This document shows, piece by piece, positions 21,108 to 29,299 of a stretch of 64,000 bases of DNA (the first letter of the stretch is position 1; the number at the start of each line of letters is the position of its first letter). The notes below the pieces were generated by a model. The model was not told where the DNA came from, searched no databases, and saw nothing but the letters and a program-made list of their open reading frames with translations. Made by a program: the position numbers and the translations under genes. Source of the stretch: JBAOHV01 sp037045265 (lineage in GTDB: Bacteria; Actinomycetota; Acidimicrobiia; Acidimicrobiales; Microtrichaceae); assembly GCA_037045265.1 (NCBI GenBank), contig JBAOHV010000015.1, positions 1 through 64,000 of the forward strand, in the 5' to 3' direction.

Positions 21108-22105
21108 ACCACCACGACCGGCACACCGTCGAGGAGTTGGGAGATCGCCGCACGCAGGGGCAACGTCGGGCAGTCGCGCGCTTCCAGCAGGAGGGTCACG
21201 TCAGATTCGCACTCGACCACCAGTGCCGATGCATCGCGATGGACCTTCGTGTTCATGCGGAACCTGGCCTCGTCGGAGTTCTGCACCTCGATCGATCGTA
21301 CGGCTTCCCAGCCGATCCGCACATGGAGGTCGGAAGGGCCCCTTAGTTCCAGGGCACTGTGGGACATCGACACGGTGCACCGCTTGCGACGCCGCGGCTG
21401 ACCCGGGTATCCGCCCAGGTATACGACGTCCTCCAGTTCGAGCGCAGCGGTAGGGCCTCCGGCCGAGGAACGCTCCCCCATCTGCTGGTCCGGTGCCGCC
21501 GCCACAGCCTGGTGCTCCGTGACGGGATCAGGCACGGCCCGGACCCCGTCGGCGGGTGCTTCGGGCGCTGTTGCCGCTGCAGCGGGTGACCCCGGCGTGG
21601 CACTGGCACTGCCAGCGGTGGATCGCAGCACCTCTACGATCACTTCGATGAAGTCATCGGGCCAGCCGGCACCGATGATCCGCTGATCATCCATCAGGAT
21701 CTCGATGGCGGTGAGACCATCGACAGGGTCACCGACGGCATCGAGGTTCACCAGATCGTCGAGGTTCAGCCACACGGGTGACGCCGGCCGGTCCACCCGG
21801 CCGATCCCGAGGAGGGTGCCCGACAACACGAAGATGGCGTCGACACGCGATCCACCCGGCGGAACGACCCATCCGCTTCCGACAGCGTCGGGTTCCGGCT
21901 CGTCGGAGGCCGGCACAGCCGATCCGATCAATGCTCCTGTCACCTCGCTGACGCCTCCGCGCAGGTCGTCCTGCATGACGATCCCATCCTCGATCTTCCA
22001 CCGTACCGGCAATGGACCGGCGGGCGGCACCGCCATGTCGTTCCTCGCGGATGGGTCGACGCTCCAGAGCGGCCCGCTGTCCAGGTCTGTCAGGCTCAGG
22101 GCCAT
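21104..22105 (-). CDS. Unknown protein in the aro operon, two PH-like modules suspected
   Basis: 333 residues; I do not recognise the family. It has an N-terminal beta-rich part (to about 165) ending LIGAGW-type strand DDFIEVIVEVLRS, then a low-complexity Ala/Pro linker (about 165-225, rich in APEAPADG, PDPVTEHQ), and a second beta-rich part (about 225-333) with LELRGPSDLHVRIGWEAVRS and ALVVECESDVTLLLEARDCP ending DGVPVVVV. The second part reads like a small PH/GRAM-like barrel with a final helix. No signal peptide or membrane helix. TGATG overlap with the DUF4388 gene upstream and GTGA overlap with aroK downstream place it in the same operon. Confidence 0.6.
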   Translation of the reverse strand: MALSLTDLDSGPLWSVDPSARNDMAVPPAGPLPVRWKIEDGIVMQDDLRGGVSEVTGALIGSAVPASDEPEPDAVGSGWVVPPGGSRVDAIFVLSGTLLGIGRVDRPASPVWLNLDDLVNLDAVGDPVDGLTAIEILMDDQRIIGAGWPDDFIEVIVEVLRSTAGSASATPGSPAAAATAPEAPADGVRAVPDPVTEHQAVAAAPDQQMGERSSAGGPTAALELEDVVYLGGYPGQPRRRKRCTVSMSHSALELRGPSDLHVRIGWEAVRSIEVQNSDEARFRMNTKVHRDASALVVECESDVTLLLEARDCPTLPLRAAISQLLDGVPVVVV

Positions 22106-23184
22106 CAGAGAGTCCCCAGGAAGGGTTCGGGGCCGTCCCCCACGGACTCGTCGGCAGCAGTCTCGTACATGGTCGAGTCGGCCGGACCGGACGTGTTGAG
22201 AGCCGCGGCGATCGCCTCGGCAGCCTTCGGACTGAGGCGCGACATCTGGCGCAGCACCTCGTCGGCTCCGTCCCCGGCAACGGAGTCCGGATCGCCCTCG
22301 AAGCGCATGTCCGCGGGGTCAGTGACGTGTCCACTGACGACGTCGTCCCATGCCTCGGCCGTGCGCTCGTTGAGGTCTCCGCCGAATGGTGCGAACGGGT
22401 CGCTCGCGGCCGGTTCCAGCGTCTGCGCGGCGGCGAAGCGACCGTCCTCGTCGTCCGCCCATGCCTCGGAATCCGAGTCCGACCCACCCAGCAGGTCATC
22501 GATGGGGAACCGGTCCGGGAAACCGTCGCTACCAGTCGGGTCTTCGCCGAGGCCGTCACCGCGCAGGCTGGCGAGATCGACCAGATCGACCGGCTCGACA
22601 CGGTCTCGGCCCGACTCCGACAGCGAAGCTCCGCCAGCGGGATCCGGCTCCTCCACCACGAGCACGCCGCGTTCGACCAGAGCAGCGAGCAGAGCACCGC
22701 AGCTGAACTCGTCGCTGCCGAGACGGCGACCGACGGTGTCGACCGACGGTCCATCACCCACTGCGACCAGCACGGTCCAGTCGCTCTGGTCGAGCGTCAC
22801 CGACTGCTCGACCAGCTCAGACGCCAGAGCGACCCTGTCCGCGGGAGACGGGACGAGTGCTTCGATCCGCTTCCACTCCTCGAGCAACGATTCGGCCCGG
22901 GCCAGACACGACGTCAGGGGAACAGGATCGATCGACCGCACGGGGCGGCCCGAGTCGTCGCCGAACGCGAAGGACCCGTCACCGAAGCGCAGGAGCTCGA
23001 ACACCAGGTGCTCGGCCGTCGCGGCGGTTCCGGAGTCGGTGCCGACCACTTCACCGCGCTCGATCCACACCTCGGTGCGTCCACGGTCGCCGTCCAGCGT
23101 GAGCTTGCCGCTCTTCGCCGAGGTCGCCAGCAACTGCAACACGTCTGTCAGTGGGAAGGCGTCGATGGTTCCCTGCAGCGCCAC
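22105..23184 (-). CDS. DUF4388-domain protein
   Basis: 359 residues. The first 110 residues match the DUF4388 (PatA-like N-terminal) family: LQGTIDAFPLTDVLQLLATS, AKSGKLTLDGDRGRTEVWIE, GEVVGTDSG. Such domains occur in signalling and gliding/pilus-related proteins, usually as adaptors. The middle, about 110-190, contains a helical part with VALASELVEQSVTLD, then an acidic low-complexity region (DDEDGRFAA, EPAASDPFAPFGGD) leads to a short C-terminal helix RLSPKAAEAIAAALN. GTG start at 23184 is decided by AGGAGG eight bases upstream. First gene of the run into aroK-aroB-aroQ. Confidence 0.75.
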   Translation of the reverse strand: MALQGTIDAFPLTDVLQLLATSAKSGKLTLDGDRGRTEVWIERGEVVGTDSGTAATAEHLVFELLRFGDGSFAFGDDSGRPVRSIDPVPLTSCLARAESLLEEWKRIEALVPSPADRVALASELVEQSVTLDQSDWTVLVAVGDGPSVDTVGRRLGSDEFSCGALLAALVERGVLVVEEPDPAGGASLSESGRDRVEPVDLVDLASLRGDGLGEDPTGSDGFPDRFPIDDLLGGSDSDSEAWADDEDGRFAAAQTLEPAASDPFAPFGGDLNERTAEAWDDVVSGHVTDPADMRFEGDPDSVAGDGADEVLRQMSRLSPKAAEAIAAALNTSGPADSTMYETAADESVGDGPEPFLGTL

Positions 23185-23298
23185 GGGGTCCTCCTGGAGT
23201 CGATACCCGCTTCCGGGTTCTCACTCCATCGGCAGCCCATGCACCTCGGTTCAGCTTTTCCTGGGCCAAACGGCCCACGGGCGCCGAATGACCAGGTG

Positions 23299-24153
23299 TC
23301 AGCTCTCCAGAGCGCCGGTCGCCGCGGCGATCATCGCCGCGAGTGGCGCACGCACACCGGTCCACGACTCGAACGAAACCGCCGCCTGATGGACCAGCAT
23401 CGACACTCCGTTGGCGGCCCGGGCCCCGACCGATTCGGCCTCGTCGATCAGCCGGGTCCTCGCCGGGTGGTAGATCAGCTCGGCAACGACCAGTCCGTCG
23501 TGCAACAGCTCGACCGGCAGGGGAACGTCGTCCGCGTTCCCACCGGCACCCGCCATACCGATAGGCGTGGCGTTGACCACCAGGTCGGCGTCGACGATGT
23601 CGTCGAAGCTCCCCACGCGACCCACCGGGCCTGCAAGGGTCACGGCCCGCTGCGCCGTGACCTCTGTCCGGTTCACGACCACCACCCTCGATGCTCCGGC
23701 GCCGGCCAGGGCCAGAACGACGGCCCGGGCAGCGCCGCCGGCCCCGAGCACCACACAACGTCGACCGTCAGCCTCGAACCCGAAGTCGGCCTTCAGCCCG
23801 CCGAGGAATCCAGCACCGTCGGTGTTGTCCCCGATCAGGCGACCGCCGCGCACCCTGATGCAGTTGACGGCATCGAGTGCACCGGCGACCTCGGTCACCT
23901 CATCGAGCTGGTCGATGACAGCCTGCTTGTGTGGCATCGTGACCGACACCCCGGCCAGACCGAGCGCACGGATCCCCCCTACCGCTGCACCAGCCGCGCC
24001 GGCGGCGACAGGCAGCGCAACGCACACCCAGTCGAGCCCGACGGCTTCGAACGCGGCGTTGTGGATGGCCGGTGACAGCGAGTGGGAGATCGGATCGCCG
24101 ATCACGGCTACGACCTGGGTGTGACCCGACGGCGCGGTCCGCATGAGCGGCAC
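23299..24153 (-). CDS. aroE: Shikimate dehydrogenase
   Basis: Reduces 3-dehydroshikimate with NADPH. 284 residues. IGDPISHSLSPAIHNAAFEA is the substrate-binding N-terminus; VSVTMPHKQAVIDQLDE holds the catalytic Lys; AVNCIRV and IGDNTDGAGFLGGLK (Asn/Asp pair) follow; VVLGAGGAARAVVLAL is the dinucleotide fold, VVVNRT the NADP-binding motif, VNATPIGM the loop and GVSMLVHQAAVSFESWTG the C-terminal helix. GTG 24153 directly abuts the mltG stop, ATG 24144 is equally possible. The other aro genes are separated from it by a 114-base gap, in which I see only a short GGGCCGTTTGGCCC hairpin. Confidence 0.95.
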   Translation of the reverse strand: MPLMRTAPSGHTQVVAVIGDPISHSLSPAIHNAAFEAVGLDWVCVALPVAAGAAGAAVGGIRALGLAGVSVTMPHKQAVIDQLDEVTEVAGALDAVNCIRVRGGRLIGDNTDGAGFLGGLKADFGFEADGRRCVVLGAGGAARAVVLALAGAGASRVVVVNRTEVTAQRAVTLAGPVGRVGSFDDIVDADLVVNATPIGMAGAGGNADDVPLPVELLHDGLVVAELIYHPARTRLIDEAESVGARAANGVSMLVHQAAVSFESWTGVRAPLAAMIAAATGALES

Positions 24154-24154
24154 C

Positions 24155-25393
24155 TCAGAACACCCCGTTGGCCTGCGCGTCCGACTTCGCTTCGAGGAAC
24201 TCGTCGTAGTCGTCGGTGAAGAAGTGGGTAGGCGGGTCGTTGGACACGAGCACGTAGTACCGCCAGGCCCCTTCCGCTGGCTGGATCGCGGCGGACAACG
24301 AGGCCTGACCTGGCAACGAGATCGGTGTCGGCGGGAGACCGGTCACGATACGGGTGTTGTACGGGGTCTCCTGCTTGAGATCCGACCGGGTCAGCTCCCC
24401 GTTGGCTCGACCGAGTCCGTAGAGCACTGCCGCGTCGACCCCGAGCGGCTCACCTTCGTCGAGGCGGTTCGAGATCACCCGGGAGATCATCCCGCGTTCC
24501 TCGGCCGGGCTTCCGGTCTCCTTCTCGATGAGCGAAGCGATGGTGATCAGCTCGTACGCTGAACGGCCCTGGAGCGCCTCGGCCTTGTCATAGCCCAGAT
24601 CGTCCAGGACCTCCTCCATGCGGGTGGCCATCGTCTGCAGTACCTGCTGGGGTGTCGCGCCCTCCTCGAACTCGTAGGTGTCCGGGAAGAGCAGCCCCTC
24701 CCAGCTGGTCACTTCAGCGGGCTTGTACTTCGAGGTGACCTCACCCGACTCGAGCGACGCCTGGAGCTGCTCGGCGCTGATCCATGGCATCTGCTCCGAT
24801 ATCTGCGCCAGCGCATCGACCAGACGGCGTCCTTCGGTGACGCGCACGACCGACGCCCGGGCCGGCACCGGTCCGGCGTCGAGCACCTCGATCGCCTCGT
24901 CGAAGGACGAGTCCTTCCTGAACTCGACGTACTCGCCGGCCTCCCACGGGCCCGCCCCCTTCCACCTGACGTAGTAGCGGAACAGGCGAGCGCTCGCGAT
25001 CACGCCCTCGTCCTCGAGGATCCTCGAGATCGTGTCCGTCGATGATCCGGCTGGGACCTCCACCAGATCGACGACCTCACCGGGCTCGCCGGCCGGATCG
25101 ATCTGCCGAGAGACCTGGACGAACAGGACCCCGACGATGATCGCGGCGAGCATCAGGAGCACCCCTGCCACGCCGAGGATCCGGCGACCACCGCGGATCC
25201 GCGGCGGCAGCGTGACGTACTCCTCATCGAGGGGGACGTCTGGCTCGTCGACGTGCCGCCTGGATGGCTGCTCCGCCACACCCCTGGCGGTTGGATCGAG
25301 AGCGCCGTCGTCTCCCTCTTCGGTCGCCTCCATGCGTCGTCGCCGCACCACGGGTTGCACGGAGCTCTCGTCGAACTCGTCAGCTGGCGTCAC
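24155..25393 (-). CDS. mltG: Endolytic murein transglycosylase (MltG/YceG)
   Basis: Membrane-bound enzyme that cuts nascent glycan strands and so sets their length. 412 residues: charged cytoplasmic N-terminus (about 1-70), one membrane helix (about 73-95, ILGVAGVLLMLAAIIVGVLF), then the periplasm-facing LysM-like and catalytic parts. VEVPAGSSTDTISRILEDEG starts the extracytoplasmic domain; GLLFPDTYEFEEGAT and ITIASLIEKET contain the conserved Glu catalytic region; TPYNTRIVTGLPPTPI is the family motif; RYYVLVSNDPPTHFFTDDYD closes it. GTG at 25393 overlaps the ruvX stop by 14 bases. Confidence 0.94.
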   Translation of the reverse strand: MTPADEFDESSVQPVVRRRRMEATEEGDDGALDPTARGVAEQPSRRHVDEPDVPLDEEYVTLPPRIRGGRRILGVAGVLLMLAAIIVGVLFVQVSRQIDPAGEPGEVVDLVEVPAGSSTDTISRILEDEGVIASARLFRYYVRWKGAGPWEAGEYVEFRKDSSFDEAIEVLDAGPVPARASVVRVTEGRRLVDALAQISEQMPWISAEQLQASLESGEVTSKYKPAEVTSWEGLLFPDTYEFEEGATPQQVLQTMATRMEEVLDDLGYDKAEALQGRSAYELITIASLIEKETGSPAEERGMISRVISNRLDEGEPLGVDAAVLYGLGRANGELTRSDLKQETPYNTRIVTGLPPTPISLPGQASLSAAIQPAEGAWRYYVLVSNDPPTHFFTDDYDEFLEAKSDAQANGVF

Positions 25394-25873
25394 GTGCTTG
25401 TTCCTCGTTGTTCTGGCTCGGTGGAGGCAGGGCTGGTTGGACGGTGTCGGGGTCCGCGGCGGAACGGTTGTCGAGCCACGCCTGGAGGATGACCGCTGCG
25501 GCGACCTTGTCGACGACCTTCCGGCGCGTCGCCGCGTCCACGTCCATCTCCTGCAACGACCGGTGCGCCGTGACGGTGCTCAGCCGCTCATCGTAGGTCT
25601 CCACCGGCACCGCCAGAGCGCGCGCCGCATGGCCCGGATCTCAGCAAGAGCACGCCTTGCTGCAGGGCCGACAGACCCGTCGAGTGAGTATGGGACACCC
25701 ACCACGACGACCTCGGCCTCAGCCTCGGCTGCCAGTGCGGCGATGGCCCGGTGGTCCCGGGCACGGTCTTTGCTGCGCTGCACGACCTCGAACGGCACCG
25801 CGAGCGTGCCAGCCGAGTCGGAGAGTGCGACTCCGATCCGCTTCGAACCGAGATCGACGCCGATCGCCCGCAT
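25380..25873 (-). CDS. ruvX: RuvX/YqgF-family Holliday junction resolvase homologue, frameshifted
   Basis: RNase H-fold nuclease linked to 16S rRNA 5' processing and Holliday junctions. The first frame reads MRAIGVDLGSKRIGVALSDS (DxGxKRIG motif) and VVVGVPYSLDGSVGPAARRA (the VGxP motif). The second reads PVETYDERLSTVTAHRSLQE (YDERLST motif) to the C-terminal helices with the AAAVILQAWLDNR motif. The two join at RALAVPVETYDERL after a one-base correction near 25615. Total about 164 codons; usual length about 150. ATG at 25873 overlaps the alaS stop (TGATG). alaS-ruvX-mltG-aroE is a classical Gram-positive order. Confidence 0.93.
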
Positions 25874-28467
25874 CAGCCCAGTCGTGCTCTGACGAGGTCC
25901 AGAGCTGCCGGTATGCCGTCCGCGTCACGTCCACCGGCGACGGCCAACTCGGCACCCTTGCCGCCTCCGCCGCCGATCGCCGAAGTCGCCTCGGCTATCA
26001 GATCGGCCGCATTGAGGCCGCTCTGCGGACTCACAGCGGCAACCAACGCCGCCCCCTTGCCACCAGGTGCACTGGCGAGGATCACCGCTCGCATCCCGCG
26101 GTCACGCAGCGCAACGGCCAGGTCCCGCAGGTCGTTGCGCGACTCGGACTCCACTTGCGCGATCACCACGCCATCGACGGCCGACCCCACCAACTCGTCG
26201 GCCTGGCTGCCCGCCAGCTCCCGACGCAGGGACTTGAGCTCGTCACGCAGGGACTTGATATCCCCGAGGCGACGTTCGATCCCCTCGACCATGTCGTCGG
26301 GAGTGGCTCCGACGAGGTCGGCACCTCGGCGCAGCGCCAGCTCGGCGTCGCGCAGCCGTCCGATCACGCCCAGGCCGGTCACCGCTTCGATACGTCGGAT
26401 GTTCGAACCGATCGAGCCCTCGGTTACCACCTTCACCGAGCCGATCTCACCGAGAGCCTCGACATGGGTGCCTCCGCAGAGCTCGACGCTGTGGGGCCCG
26501 GCGACGAGGACCCGGACGACCTCGCCGTACTTCTCACCGAAGAAGGCGATGGCACCGAGCGACCGCGCCTCGTCCATGGTGGTCTCGAAGTGCCGCACCT
26601 GCGGGTTGGACAGGATCTCGCGGTTGGCCAGGTCCTCGATGCGCTCCATCTCCTCGGGAGTGATCGCCGCGAAGTGGGAGAAGTCGAACCGGAGGCGATC
26701 CGGCCCCACCCACGACCCCTGCTGCTTGACGTGCTCGCCGAGGACCTCGCGTAGTGCCCAGTGCAGCAGGTGGGTCGCTGTGTGGTTGCGCCGGATGGCG
26801 GCTCGACGGTCCTCGTCGACGGTGGCCGTGGCGGCCTGGCCCACCTCGATGACGCCTTCGACCTGCTCGACGGTGTGACGGTGCAGACCCGGGAGGGTGA
26901 ACGTGGTGTCGACGACCCTTGCCACACCGGTCGAGGTTCTGATCGTGCCGGTGTCGCCCACCTGTCCACCTGACTCAGCGTAGAAGGGGGTCCGGTCCAG
27001 ATGGATCGCGTCGCCGACCACCGCGAGAACGGTCGCCGCCGACTCCAGCTCATCACGCCCGGTGAACTCGGTGGGACCGTGCTCGGCCAGTAGCTCCCTG
27101 GCCGCGTCGACGTCTCCGTCGGAGGCGACGCCGGTGCGGCGGCCGGCCGAGCGGGAACGAGCGCGCTGCTCATCCATGGCCGCCTCGAAGCCGTCGGTGT
27201 CCACCTCGACTCCACGGAGCTCGCCCATCTCCTGTGTGACTTCGAGCGGGAACCCGAAGGTGTCGTGGAGCTCGAAAGCAACCCGACCATCCAGGCGACC
27301 GCCGGAGTCGACCCTGGCCAACTCTGAGTCCAGGAGTGCTGAGCCACGAGCGAGCGTCTGGCGGAAGCGCTCTTCTTCCCTGCCGATCAGGTCCACGACA
27401 AGAGTGCGCTGTTGCACCAGCTCCGGATACGCGCCTCCCATGACATCGATGCAACGCTCGACCATGGAGGGCATGACCAGCTGATCGACGTCGAGCATGT
27501 AGGCGAAGCGGACGGCGCGGCGGATGACCCGACGCAGCACGTATCCACGGTCCTCGTTGGATGGAACGACCCCATCCGCGACCAGGAACGCCGAGGTTCG
27601 GGTGTGATCGGCTATGAGCCGCAGGGCTATGTCGGACAGCTCGCCGTCTCCCAGTCGCTTGCCGGTGACCGATTGCGCCCGCTCCACGAGCTCGGCGAGC
27701 ACATCGGCGGCGTACAAGGACGGGCTGTCGGACAGCACGGCGAGGATGCGTTCGAGACCTGCACCCGTGTCGATGTTGCGGGTCGGGAGGTCGCTCAACG
27801 AGCCGTCCTCGCCACGGAAGTACTGCTGGAAAACAAGGTTCCAGATCTCCACGTAGCGGTTCTCGGCAGCCGGGTTGGCCGGGCCACCCTCGGGTCCGCA
27901 ATCGGCGCCGTGATCGAAGAAGATCTCCGAACTCGGGCCGCACGGTCCCGTCTCGCCCATCTCCCAGAAGTTGTCCTTGTCCAGACGCTGGATCCGCTCG
28001 ATCGGCACCCCGACCTCGTCGACCCAGATCTGTTCCGCCTCGTCGTCGCTCACATGACAGGTGACCCACAGGCGCTCCGGGTCGATCCCCAGCACCTCGG
28101 TGACGAACTCCCATGCCCACGGGATCGCGTCGGACTTGAAGTAGTCACCGAAGCTGAAGTTCCCGAGCATCTCGAAGAAGGACAGATGCCGGGGTGAGCG
28201 TCCGATCGCGTCCAGGTCGTTGTGCTTGCCGCCGGCACGGACGCACTTCTGGATCGACACCGCCCGTGGCGGGTCGTATGGAACCTGCTCCTCCCCCAGG
28301 AAGTAGGGGACGAAGGGCATCATCCCCGAGTTGGTGAACATCGGGGCGGACGGGTGGGTCGGGATCAGCCCTCCGGACTCGACCTTGGTGTGGGAGCGGG
28401 CGACGAAGAAGTCGTACCAGGCCGAGCGCAGCTGATCGGCAGTCAGGGGTCGCATTGCGGAGGACAT
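25873..28467 (-). CDS. alaS: Alanyl-tRNA synthetase
   Basis: Charges tRNA-Ala and edits mischarged Ser/Gly. 864 residues, intact. N-terminal class II catalytic core (TKVESGGLIPTHPSAPMFTN, motif 2 SIQKCVRAGGKHNDLDAIGR, FFEMLGNFSFGDYFK, and DTGAGLERILAVLS); editing domain with zinc ligands HNHTATHLLHWALR and CGGTHVEALGEIG; C-terminal coiled-coil and the C-Ala domain with SPQSGLNAADLIAEATSAIG and GGGKGAELAVAGGRD. ATG 28467 or 28455 as start. A well-preserved frame here contrasts with the broken 0-9 kb region. Confidence 0.98.
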   Translation of the reverse strand: MSSAMRPLTADQLRSAWYDFFVARSHTKVESGGLIPTHPSAPMFTNSGMMPFVPYFLGEEQVPYDPPRAVSIQKCVRAGGKHNDLDAIGRSPRHLSFFEMLGNFSFGDYFKSDAIPWAWEFVTEVLGIDPERLWVTCHVSDDEAEQIWVDEVGVPIERIQRLDKDNFWEMGETGPCGPSSEIFFDHGADCGPEGGPANPAAENRYVEIWNLVFQQYFRGEDGSLSDLPTRNIDTGAGLERILAVLSDSPSLYAADVLAELVERAQSVTGKRLGDGELSDIALRLIADHTRTSAFLVADGVVPSNEDRGYVLRRVIRRAVRFAYMLDVDQLVMPSMVERCIDVMGGAYPELVQQRTLVVDLIGREEERFRQTLARGSALLDSELARVDSGGRLDGRVAFELHDTFGFPLEVTQEMGELRGVEVDTDGFEAAMDEQRARSRSAGRRTGVASDGDVDAARELLAEHGPTEFTGRDELESAATVLAVVGDAIHLDRTPFYAESGGQVGDTGTIRTSTGVARVVDTTFTLPGLHRHTVEQVEGVIEVGQAATATVDEDRRAAIRRNHTATHLLHWALREVLGEHVKQQGSWVGPDRLRFDFSHFAAITPEEMERIEDLANREILSNPQVRHFETTMDEARSLGAIAFFGEKYGEVVRVLVAGPHSVELCGGTHVEALGEIGSVKVVTEGSIGSNIRRIEAVTGLGVIGRLRDAELALRRGADLVGATPDDMVEGIERRLGDIKSLRDELKSLRRELAGSQADELVGSAVDGVVIAQVESESRNDLRDLAVALRDRGMRAVILASAPGGKGAALVAAVSPQSGLNAADLIAEATSAIGGGGGKGAELAVAGGRDADGIPAALDLVRARLG

Positions 28468-28583
28468 GGGAGCGTCAGCCTACAAGTGCTCGGGGGATGC
28501 CCGGGCTGTCCGACGGCGCCTCGGCCGCCCGACCCCCGACGCACACCGCCGTACGGAATCCCGACCGGTGATGCCGGCCGGAC

Positions 28584-28913
28584 TCAGTGCCGTCGAGAAG
28601 GCCGATCCGTCCAGGTCGTCGAGGACGGCCTGCTGGCCGTGGCGGGTGCGGGCGCGCCAAGCCTGTGGGAGGAGCCGCGAGTGGTGGGATCGTAGGTACG
28701 TCGCAGTTCCGCCTCGCGGTCTCGCATGGCACCACGGCCCTCGGCGACCGCGTCCACGACGCTGCGACCGACTCCCCGAGCCTTGTTGCCGGCCGAGACG
28801 AACAGATGCTCAGGACCGAGCTGCTCCATGCGGGCGCGCACCTTGTGCTCGGCCCAGATCGTGCCGGAGGCACCGGCGACCGCACCCACACCCAACCAGA
28901 ACAGTCGCCTCAT
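28584..28913 (-). CDS. Small membrane-anchored protein, unknown
   Basis: 109 residues; no family assigned. Residues 3-21 (RLFWLGVGAVAGASGTIWA) form one hydrophobic segment with a charged cytoplasmic side KVRARMEQ after it. The rest is polar, with an Arg-rich stretch and a Pro/Ser/Arg tail. This layout is like YtxH-type small proteins that often follow a DUF948 protein. ATG at 28913 overlaps the stop of the DUF948 gene (ATGA), so it is the last member of the cinA-rarA-DUF948 run. About 116 bases separate it from alaS, with no other gene visible there. Confidence 0.7.
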   Translation of the reverse strand: MRRLFWLGVGAVAGASGTIWAEHKVRARMEQLGPEHLFVSAGNKARGVGRSVVDAVAEGRGAMRDREAELRRTYDPTTRGSSHRLGAPAPATASRPSSTTWTDRPSRRH

Positions 28914-29299
28914 CGTCTCGCTCCGTTCGTAGGACCAAAGTCGTGCTCTTGGCCACGCAGGCGCCGGGCAGCACGCCGGGTCCCGCTGGCGATGGCCACG
29001 CCCTTGATCACCGGCGACGTCAGCGCCCGATAGGTCGCCTCGGTCGCGGTGTCGACCCGTCCACCTATCGATCCGGCTATCTGCACCAGCTCGTCGATCC
29101 GGTCCACCTCGGCCACGGCGCCCTGGACGGCATCGCGCAGCTCGACCATGGCCGGCACTGCCTCTTCCTCGAACGCCGCCGTGGCCCGGTCGAGATCTCC
29201 TACCGCCCGCAGCAACCGAGCGCTCACCAGGGACAGCACCACAGCCGCGCCGATTGCGAGCACACCGCACAACACGGTCAGGAGGTCGAGAGCGGTCAT
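28910..29299 (-). CDS. DUF948-type small membrane protein
   Basis: 129 residues. One N-terminal membrane helix (ALDLLTVLCGVLAIGAAVVL, residues 3-24), then a long predicted helical/coiled-coil segment (RAVGDLDRATAAFEEEAVPA to DELVQIAGSIGGRV) and a basic tail. This matches the DUF948 layout; function unknown, sometimes linked to cell envelope or stress. ATG at 29299 overlaps the rarA stop by four bases and its stop overlaps the next gene. Co-occurrence with rarA and alaS is common in Actinobacteria. Confidence 0.8.
   Translation of the reverse strand: MTALDLLTVLCGVLAIGAAVVLSLVSARLLRAVGDLDRATAAFEEEAVPAMVELRDAVQGAVAEVDRIDELVQIAGSIGGRVDTATEATYRALTSPVIKGVAIASGTRRAARRLRGQEHDFGPTNGARR

Noticed and set aside
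22012..24075. 687-codon open frame on plus across the DUF4388 and aroE genes
   Set aside because: High-GC shadow: the minus-strand genes carry recognised motifs and good starts; the plus frame is Arg/Asp/Gly/His-rich nonsense without family motifs.
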